Positions 57,168-64,000 of a DNA stretch of 64,000 bases are shown here, piece by piece; the first letter of the stretch is position 1, and every line of letters starts with the position of its first letter. This DNA is from ZC4RG30 sp963777735. Lineage in GTDB: Bacteria > Pseudomonadota > Gammaproteobacteria > Steroidobacterales > Steroidobacteraceae. The stretch spans positions 372,001 through 436,000 of the forward strand of contig CAVZRQ010000008.1 in the NCBI GenBank assembly GCA_963777735.1. The letters are read 5' to 3'. The notes under the pieces are model-generated. The model made no database searches, was not told the origin of the DNA, and worked only from the letters and a program-made list of their open reading frames with translations. The translations under genes were made by a program, and so were the position numbers.

Positions 57168-58922
57168 CTATCTGCCGCGCAGGAACAGCCGGTCCAGATC
57201 CGTCAGCGCCACGCGCGTGAAGGTCGGCCGCCCGTGATTGCACTGGCTGGCGCGGTCGGTCTGTTCCATCTGTCGCAGCAGGGCATCCATCTCCGGCAGG
57301 CTCAGGCGGCGCCCGGCATGCACCGCGCCACGACAGGCCAGGGTGGCCAGCAGACGATGCTCCGCGCCTTCCACATGATGCGCGCCTTCGTCATTCGCAA
57401 TGGCCAGTGCCGATGCGCGCACCAGGGCCGCCACATCTTCACGCGCCAGCAGCGCCGGCACGCTGCGCACCGCGATGCGATCAGGCGCCAGCTGTTCGAT
57501 CTCGAAGCCACAGCGCGACCACTCTTCTGCTGCCTCGAGCACCTGCTCGACGATCGGTTCCGGCAACGGCACCACCACTGGCTCAAGCAGTTGCTGTGCA
57601 TCCGCCCTGCGCGCGGCATGATCGGCTTTCATCTTTTCGTACAGCACCCGCTCGTGCCCGGCATGCATGTCGACCAGCACCAGACCCTGCGCATCCTGCG
57701 CCAGGATGTAGATGCCATGCAGCTGCGCGATGGCTGTACCCAGCGGGCGATCATCCCGGGCCGCAAAGGAGGCTTCAGCCAGGACTGGTGCTGCCGCCTG
57801 TCCGATCGCATCACGCACGGCCCATGGGCTGGTGGCCTGCGTTCCAGGAGCCGAGAATTCGAAGGCGGAGCTGTGGGCAGCCAGTAACGGCGGCCGCGTA
57901 TCCACCGCACTGTCCTGCAAACCCGGTCGCGTTGCGGCAAGACGCCGCTCCACGGCGCGCAGGATGAAATCGTGCACGCCGCGCGATTCGCGGAAGCGCA
58001 GCTCCTGCTTGGCCGGGTGCGCGTTGACATCGACTTCCCGCGGATCAATCGTGAGTGACAGCACATAGGCCGGATGCCGCCCGCCAAACAGCACATCGCG
58101 ATACCCCAGCTTCACGGCGTTGAGCAGCACCCGGTCGCGCACCGCGCGCTCGTTGACGAACCAGTGCGTGAGATCCGGCTGTGCCCGCGAAAAGGTCGGC
58201 TGGCTGATCCAGCCGGAAAGCCGCAGCGATGCGGCCTCCACATCGATCTCCATGCAGCCAGCCGCAAAATCCTCGCCGAGCACCGTCGCCAGTCGTTCGC
58301 GCTGGGCCGCGGCATCCGCAGCGGGCGCCACGCGCAACTGCTCGCGCCCGTTGTTCACATAGCGGATTCCCACATCGAAACGCGACAGCGCCAGGCGTTC
58401 CACCATGCGCAGCACGTGCATGGCCTCGGTGGATTCGCTGCGCAGGAAGCGCCGCCGCGCCGGCACATTGAAGAACAGTTCGCGCACTTCGATCACGGTG
58501 CCTTCGGCGAGCGCGGCCGGCCGCTTCTCCCCCAGCTGCCCGTTCTCGGCGGTGATTTCCCAGGCCTGCGCCGCGCCTGCCTGGCGGGACGTCAGTCGCA
58601 GCCGCGCCACGGCCGCGATCGAAGGCAGCGCCTCGCCGCGAAAACCCAGTGAACTCACGGCTGCCAGATCGTCGAGACTCGCGATCTTGCTGGTGGCGTG
58701 GCGGGTCAGCGCCAGCGCCAGTTCGTCTGCCGGGATGCCGCGCCCGTTGTCGCGGATGCGGATCAGGCCGGTGCCACCGCGCTCCACCTCGATCTCGATG
58801 CGGGTGGCCCCGGCATCCAGCGAGTTCTCGACCAGCTCCTTGATGACGGACGCGGGTCGTTCGACCACCTCGCCGGCGGCAATCTGGTCAACAAGATGGG
58901 AGGGCAGTACGCGGATCGGCAT
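57168..58922 (-). CDS. mutL: DNA mismatch repair protein MutL, endonuclease type
   Basis: A 584-residue intact protein. The N-terminal GHKL ATPase has IAAGEVVERPASVIKELVENSLDAGA, DNGRGIP and ATSKI...SLGFRGEAL. The C-terminal domain holds DMHAGHERVLYE at 418-429, which fits the DxHA(x)2E(x)4E metal-binding endonuclease motif, plus ACRGAVHAG and CNHGRPT. E. coli MutL lacks this motif, so this organism probably uses nicking by MutL rather than a MutH/Dam system. It overlaps no neighbour and is the only long housekeeping gene here without a frame break. Confidence 0.97.
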   Translation of the reverse strand: MPIRVLPSHLVDQIAAGEVVERPASVIKELVENSLDAGATRIEIEVERGGTGLIRIRDNGRGIPADELALALTRHATSKIASLDDLAAVSSLGFRGEALPSIAAVARLRLTSRQAGAAQAWEITAENGQLGEKRPAALAEGTVIEVRELFFNVPARRRFLRSESTEAMHVLRMVERLALSRFDVGIRYVNNGREQLRVAPAADAAAQRERLATVLGEDFAAGCMEIDVEAASLRLSGWISQPTFSRAQPDLTHWFVNERAVRDRVLLNAVKLGYRDVLFGGRHPAYVLSLTIDPREVDVNAHPAKQELRFRESRGVHDFILRAVERRLAATRPGLQDSAVDTRPPLLAAHSSAFEFSAPGTQATSPWAVRDAIGQAAAPVLAEASFAARDDRPLGTAIAQLHGIYILAQDAQGLVLVDMHAGHERVLYEKMKADHAARRADAQQLLEPVVVPLPEPIVEQVLEAAEEWSRCGFEIEQLAPDRIAVRSVPALLAREDVAALVRASALAIANDEGAHHVEGAEHRLLATLACRGAVHAGRRLSLPEMDALLRQMEQTDRASQCNHGRPTFTRVALTDLDRLFLRGR

Positions 58923-58942
58923 GAGGCGCGCATCTTACCGCC

Positions 58943-60171
58943 TCAGGGTCCGACGCGATCGGCGAGGATCGGCGTCGCAGGACCGCGGAGTGACTCGCGC
59001 TGCCGGGCGAACAGCGTACCGAGCGGGCGGTCTTTCGCGGAAATACTCGCGCACACCATGGAAGATGGCCTGCGCCACGGCCGTCTGGTGCGCCGGATCA
59101 CGCAGTTTCCGCTCTTCGCCAGGATTCGAAATGTAGGCCGTCTCGATCAGCATCGACGGAATATCCGGCGACTTGAGCACCAGGAAGTTGGCCTGCTGCA
59201 CCTTGGACTTGCGGACCGTGCCCACCCGATCCAGCTGCGAGAGCACTCGCTCGGCCACTTCCATGCTGTAGCCGATGTTGGCCGTCTGCGAGACATCCAT
59301 CAGCACGGAAGCCAGCTGATCGTCCATCTCGCCCAGCGAGATGCCGCCTTTCAGATCGGCCGCGTTCTCCTGCTGGGCCAGCAGGCGAGCCGCTTCGCTC
59401 GAGGCCCCTCGCTCATTCAGCACATAGACCGACGAGCCGGTGACGTCGCGGTTTCCGATGGCGTCGGCATGAATGGACACGAAGATGTCGGCGCCCGCCT
59501 TGCGCGCCAGACTGATGCGCTCGCGATGCAGGATGAACTTGTCTTCGCTGCGCGTAAGCACGGCGCGCATGCCCGGCTCTTCATTGATGCGCTTGACCAG
59601 TGCGCGCGAGATCGCGAGCACCACGTCTTTTTCGCGCGTGCCGTTCTTGCCGGTTGCGCCAGGATCCGGCCCCCCATGCCCAGCATCGACCGCCACGATC
59701 ACATCGCGCCCGGTATCACCCTGGGCATGCGCCGCACGCACCGGCATGGCCTGCGCAGCGCGGCGCAGGCATGACAGCGGCCGTCGCCTTGGCAACGTCG
59801 CCCATATCGATGATGAGCTGCGAGCCATTGATGCTGCTGACCGGATCCAGCTTGCGAGTGAGCTCGACAACCAGTCGCAGGGTATTGCCCTGTGTACCGC
59901 TGCGCACCGACCGCACCGCACCCGCGGCCTTCGGCAGTTTCAGCCCCGATTTCAGTCGCGTGCCTGCGAGATCGATAACGATCCGTTCCGGGTTGCTGAG
60001 CGTGAATATCTTGCGTTTCGGTACAGCCGAGAGATTCAGCACCAGGCGCGCGCTGTCAGCCGTGGGGGTGTTGAGCTCCACTTTCTGCACCGTGCTGGCA
60101 GCCATGACCAGTGGCGCTGCAACCAGCAGCACCAGACCAGCCAACAGGGAACGCAGCCTCGAGGCATTCAT
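58943..60171 (-). CDS. amiC: N-acetylmuramoyl-L-alanine amidase AmiC type (frame breaks)
   Basis: A periplasmic cell-wall amidase for daughter-cell separation. There is a signal peptide (cleavage near VMAAS), an AMIN domain (about 25-130, starting VQKVELNTPTADSARLVL), then amidase_3 with VDAGHGGPDPGA, the zinc Glu in GTREKDVVLAISRAL, and SIHADAI. Two extra bases are inferred: near 59760 in the linker, and near 59018. Past the second, the shifted frame ends PPLGTLFARQRESLRG and stops at 58943, closer to the family than the frame that runs to 58935. It lies just upstream of mutL. Confidence 0.9.
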
Positions 60172-60231
60172 GCGTCATAATCTAATTGGGGTTGGGCTAA
60201 AACTCAATAAAAATATGGAGATAGGATGCTT

Positions 60232-60732
60232 TCATGAACCCGGATCTTGGTTCATGCCAGCCAGCCACTGCCGCCCGGCCTCGGTCGCTGCTTCGATGCG
60301 CAACTGTCGGCCACGCGAAGCGACTTCGATGAACACCCGGGCGTCCGCCGCCGGCAAACGTTCGCCTTCTGCCTTTTCTGGCCATTCGATCAGCCACAGC
60401 CGGCTGTCGGCGAGGTAATCGGCAAGGCCAAGCGACTGCAGTTCGAAGGCAGATCGCATCCGGTAGAGATCCAGATGCAGCACGCGACCCTGTGAAGTCT
60501 CATATTCAGCGATCAGGCCATAGGTCGGGCTGCGCACGGCACCCTGCTCCCCCAGCGCGCGCAGTACCCCGCGGGTCAGCGTGGTCTTGCCGGTGCCCAG
60601 ATCACCGTGCAGATGAAGCACGAAAGGCGGCCCATCAGTGGGCAGCTGGTTTGCCATCTGCGCGGCCAACTGCAGGGTTGCTTCTTCGTCGGGCAGGAAA
60701 ATTGTCCAGCCGGTGGCGGCTCCCAGGCTCAT
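60232..60732 (-). CDS. tsaE: tRNA threonylcarbamoyladenosine biosynthesis ATPase TsaE
   Basis: A 166-residue ATPase needed with TsaB, TsaC and TsaD for t6A37 in tRNA. The P-loop GDLGTGKTTLTRGVLRALG, then SPTYGLIAEYE, HLDLYRM and IEWPEKAEGE are all family hallmarks. ATG 60732 overlaps the nnrD stop by 4 bases (ATGA). It is uninterrupted. The 60 A/T-rich bases after it separate it from amiC. Confidence 0.95.
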   Translation of the reverse strand: MSLGAATGWTIFLPDEEATLQLAAQMANQLPTDGPPFVLHLHGDLGTGKTTLTRGVLRALGEQGAVRSPTYGLIAEYETSQGRVLHLDLYRMRSAFELQSLGLADYLADSRLWLIEWPEKAEGERLPAADARVFIEVASRGRQLRIEAATEAGRQWLAGMNQDPGS

Positions 60733-62211
60733 GGCAGCGGCGCCAACACAGCGCGTAATTGCTGCGCGACATCCAGCGCAAGGACTCCGCGAATGCCATG
60801 CCGCGCGCAGCGATCTCCCGCCAGCGCATGCGCGTACACCGCGGCAGCAACGCATTGGATCGGCTCGCCACCTTGCGCCAGCAGGCCGGCAATCGCACCG
60901 GTCAGCACATCGCCCATGCCAGGTACCGCCATGCCGGAATTGCCACGATCGCAGAGCCATGGCACCTGCCCCCTGCGCCCGACCAGCGTGCCTGCGCCCT
61001 TGAGCACCACGATGCCGCCCCGCTGTTCGCACAATGCAGCCAGTGCGCGGGTTCGATCCTGCTGGATGTCCGGCGTGCTGTTGCCCAGCAATCGCGCGGC
61101 CTCACCCGGATGCGGTGTCAGCACCCAGTCTGCGCAGTGCTGCATGCCGATGCCGGCTGCGATCAGATTGAGCGCATCGGCATCCACCACCAGTTGTTGA
61201 TCCGGGCGTCGCGCGGCCAGCGCACTGACCAGCATGGCCTCGGCCCATTCACTGCGGCCAAGGCCCGGTCCGATGACGATGACGCTGGCGTTCGCCAGCA
61301 CAGCACCGCATATCCGCCTCATTGCGCAGGGCACGGAACATCAACTCTGGCCGCGCCCCCACCACCGCTTCGAGGTGCTCAGGAAGGCTCGCGATCGTCA
61401 CGAGGCCGGCGCCCACGCGCAACGCGGCTTCGCCCGACAGGCGCACGGCACCAGGCATGCCCGCGCCGCCGCCGATGATCACCACCCGCCCGAACTGGCT
61501 CTTGTGACTTTGCCGGGGCCGCACGGGCAATGCGGCTGCGAGTGACGCATCTGTGAGCCGCTGCAGGATGGGTTGTGACTGCGGTTCTGCCACATCCAGC
61601 GCATCGAAATGCAGCTCGCCGGCGTGGTCGGGCCCATCACCCAGAAATAGCCCCTGCTTCAGGGCGATGAAAACAAGCGTGGCGTTTGCCTTCACGGCAG
61701 GTAGCGCCCTTCCACTGTCTGGATCCAGACCGGAGGGCACATCCAGCGAGAGCACGGGCCTCCCGCAGGCATTCATGGCCGCGATGGCGGCAAGCCAGGA
61801 AGATTGCAAAGGGGCGCGCACACCGATGCCGAGCAGCGCATCGACCACAACATCAGCCCCGACGAGCTGTGCCGCATCAAACTCCTGTTCCGCCATTCCT
61901 GCTTCCAGGAGCTGGGCATGCGCCTGCGCAGCTTCACCACCCACTGCAGCCGCATTGCCTACCCGCAGCACCTTCACAGTCAATCCGCGTTGCAGTGCCA
62001 GTCGCGCCAGCACCAGGCCATCGCCACCATTGTTGCCGGGGCCAGCCACGACCACCACGCGCCGGGCCGAGGGCCATCGCAAGCGCAGCAGCGCATCGGC
62101 TGCTGCACCGGCGCGCAGCATCAGGTTGAAGCCGGGCGTGCCGCCCGCGATCGCGGCGGCCTCCAGCTGCCTGATCTGAGACACCGAATAAAGCGCACTG
62201 GGAAGCGTCAT
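60729..62211 (-). CDS. nnrD: Bifunctional NAD(P)HX epimerase/dehydratase (one frame break)
   Basis: Repairs hydrated NADH and NADPH. The N-terminal epimerase half carries AGPGNNGGDGLVLARL and SLDVPSGLDPDSG. The C-terminal ADP/ATP-dependent dehydratase half carries GRVVIIGGGAGMPGA, LTPHPGEAARLL and GMGDVLTGAIAGLLAQG. One extra base near 61303-61308 splits the frame; repaired it reads NEADMRAVLANASVIVIGPGLG. It is followed by tsaE with a 4-base overlap and divergent from queG. Confidence 0.93.
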
Positions 62212-62237
62212 GTGAGCCTTCAGTATACTGGCTCACG

Positions 62238-63314
62238 ATGACCACACCGCTGACGCGCGAAGTTCTGCTGCAACTGGCACGGGCCGAGGGCTTTGCCGAT
62301 GCAGGGGTGACCGGCGTGGAACTGCCGCAGGACGAAGCCTGGCTGCAGCAATGGCTGGCCGCCGGGATGCACGGCGAGATGGGATACATGGCGCGGCATG
62401 GCACACAAGCGCAGCCGCCCGGCTGAACTCCAACCCGGCACCTTGCGGGTCATCAGCCTGCGCATGGACTACTGGCCGGAAGATGCCGCCGACCCGGAGT
62501 CGGTACTGGCGGATCCTGCGCTGGGATACGTTTCGCGTTACGCACTGGGCCGCGACTATCACAAGGTCATGCGCAACGCGCTGGCCCGCGTTGCCGCCGC
62601 CATTGCGGCCCGCATGCCACACGAATACCGCGTGTTCGTGGACTCCGGGCCGGTGCTGGAAAAGGCACTGGCACGCAACGCGGGCCTCGGCTGGATCGGC
62701 AAACACACCAACCTCATTGCGCGGGACGCAGGGTCGTATTTCTTCCTGGGCGAGATACTCACCGACCTGCCTCTGCCCGTGGATGAGCCGGCGAGCGCGC
62801 ACTGCGGCACCTGCTCTGCCTGCCTGCCTGCCTGCCCCACCCAGGCCATCGTGGCACCCCATCAGCTCGACGCACGGCGCTGCATCTCCTATCTCACCAT
62901 CGAGCTGCGCGGCAGCATCCCGGTCGAATTGCGCAGTGCCATCGGCAACCGCATCTATGGCTGCGACGATTGCCAGCTGGTCTGCCCGTGGAACAAGTTC
63001 GCGCGGCGGCGCAAACCATCCGGACTTCAAGGTCCGGCACGGCCTCGATGCACCGAGGCTCGTGGATCTGCTGGGCTGGACCGCAGCAGGATTTCGAACA
63101 ACGATTCGAAGGCAGCGCGGTGCGCCGCATCGGCTACGAAGCATTCATCCGCAATGTGGCGGTGGCACTGGGCAACGGCGCGCCTGATGCGGACGCCATG
63201 CATGCCTTGCGCGAACGCTGCAGCGATACCTCGGCATTGATCGCCGAACACGCACGCTGGGCACTGGAACAGCTCGCCGCCAGACAGGCTGCAGCGAACC
63301 AGCCGACCGGCTAG
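62238..63314 (+). CDS. queG: Epoxyqueuosine reductase (frame breaks)
   Basis: Performs the last step of queuosine synthesis in tRNA, with cobalamin and two [4Fe-4S] clusters. Visible: HGEMGYMARHG, LGYVSRYALGRDYHKVMRN, and cluster cysteines in HCGTCSACLPACPTQAI and YGCDDCQLVCPWN. Three single extra bases are inferred: near 62405 (joining ARHGT to KRSRPAELQPGT), near 63016 (joining FARRRN to HPDFKVRHGLDAP), and near 63083 (joining LLGWT to QQDFEQRFEGSAVRRIG). It is divergent from nnrD, and its stop shares CTAG with the panC stop. Confidence 0.92.
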
Positions 63315-64000
63315 CGGATCCTGACGCGCAGGTTGTCGATGAGCCGTGCCTTGCCGAGGCGCGCTGCCGTCAGGATCACCAGCTCGCGCGATTTCGGCGT
63401 GGGCTCGAGCAGCGTCTGGGCATCGCGGATCTCGAAGTAATCCGGCTGCATCCGCGCCACCCGCAACTCCGCGTTGCCCAGCGCCTCGAGTGCCGCGAAC
63501 GTGCGCTCGCCGGCTTCGATGCGCGCGGCAACCGCACGCAGGGTTTCGTAGATGCGCGGCGCGATCGCGCGCTCCGCTTCGGAGAGATAGCGGTTGCGGG
63601 AACTCATCGCGAGGCCATCCGGCGAACGCACGGTGGGCGCCCCGACGATCTCCACCGGCAGCTCCAGATCAGCCGTCATGCGACGGATGATGGCCAGCTG
63701 CTGGTAGTCCTTCTCGCCGAACACGGCGACGTCCGGCTGCACGATGCCGAACAGCTTCGCCACCACCGTGGCCACGCCGTCGAAATGCCCGGGCCGCACC
63801 GCACCGCAGAGAATCTCCGACAGCGCCTTCACGCTGACATGCGTCGCGCTCTGCCGGCCATCCGGGTACATCTCTTTCACTGCCGGCAGGAACAGCAGGT
63901 CGCAGCCTGCATCGGCCAGCAGATTGCTTGTCGTCTTCGGGGGTGCGCGGATATCGCTCGAAATCCTCGCCCGGTCCGAACTGCAGCGGATTCACGAACA
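63311..64000 (-). CDS. panC: Pantothenate synthetase, partial (cut by window end, one frame break)
   Basis: Joins pantoate and beta-alanine to make pantothenate. About 229 residues are visible, missing the N-terminus beyond the window. VNPLQFGPGEDFERYPRT, KEMYPDG, LCGAVRPGHFDGVATVVAKLF, VFGEKDYQQLAIIRRM and GLAMSSRNRYLS are diagnostic. One extra base near 63927-63932 separates the first block from LLADAGCDLLFLPAVKE. Its stop is shared with queG on the opposite strand (CTAG). Confidence 0.93.

Noticed and set aside
60172..60231. A/T-rich 60 bases between tsaE and amiC as a small RNA gene
   Set aside because: No hairpin plus T run and no promoter pair are evident; it is too short to support a call.

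Overview
The window is GC-rich DNA from a Gram-negative bacterium, most likely a gammaproteobacterium. The right end carries the order amiC-mutL-miaA-hfq-hflX-hflK-hflC-yjeT-purA, which is typical of that class. The left 50 kb is rich in TonB-dependent receptors, Tat-exported oxidases and a UrcA-family protein, a style seen in soil or water groups such as Steroidobacterales and Nevskiales. That placement is inference; no rRNA or tRNA gene was recognised.

Layout. 1-2.3 kb: the end of a TonB receptor and a Tat-exported protein. 2.7-17.5 kb: five tandem, closely related secreted G8-domain/beta-helix proteins that carry the signature motifs of the animal CEMIP/TMEM2 hyaluronidase family. Four are preceded by a similar promoter-like leader and all five are followed by a similar hairpin terminator. 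A lipoprotein cytochrome c lies between copies 1 and 2, and a secreted SRPBCC protein with the same Gly/Pro-rich low-complexity sequence follows the array. 18.4-23.5 kb: a lipid A phosphoethanolamine transferase, a split YeeE/YedE transporter, a Tat-exported protein made of three RidA domains, and a class A beta-lactamase. 24-37.5 kb: a catabolic region with a TonB receptor, two D-amino-acid-oxidase-like proteins that look circularly permuted, a penicillin/AHL acylase, an M19 dipeptidase, a flavin amine oxidase with its cytochrome c, and a GMC dehydrogenase with its Tat subunit. 38-43.9 kb: another TonB receptor, a cation exchanger, a universal stress protein and a PfkB sugar kinase. 44-48.7 kb: a four-gene operon of secreted NTF2/SnoaL-like proteins with 1, 1, 2 and 3 domains. 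48.7-50.9 kb: an outer-membrane barrel and a carotenoid oxygenase. 51-64 kb: housekeeping genes.

How the genes may work together (inference). The 21-37.5 kb block reads as uptake of an acylated peptide or beta-lactam-like compound, hydrolysis by acylase, dipeptidase and beta-lactamase, oxidation of the released D-amino acid or amine in the periplasm, and clearing of the imine products by the triple RidA. Many of these proteins carry Tat-like signals.

Sequence quality. About 24 single-base frame breaks are visible, 19 of them between 51.9 and 64 kb in essential genes. Wherever the correct reading could be rebuilt, the break is one extra base, almost always next to a short run. This looks like insertion error in the assembly rather than gene decay, so those genes are reported as CDS with the breaks noted.
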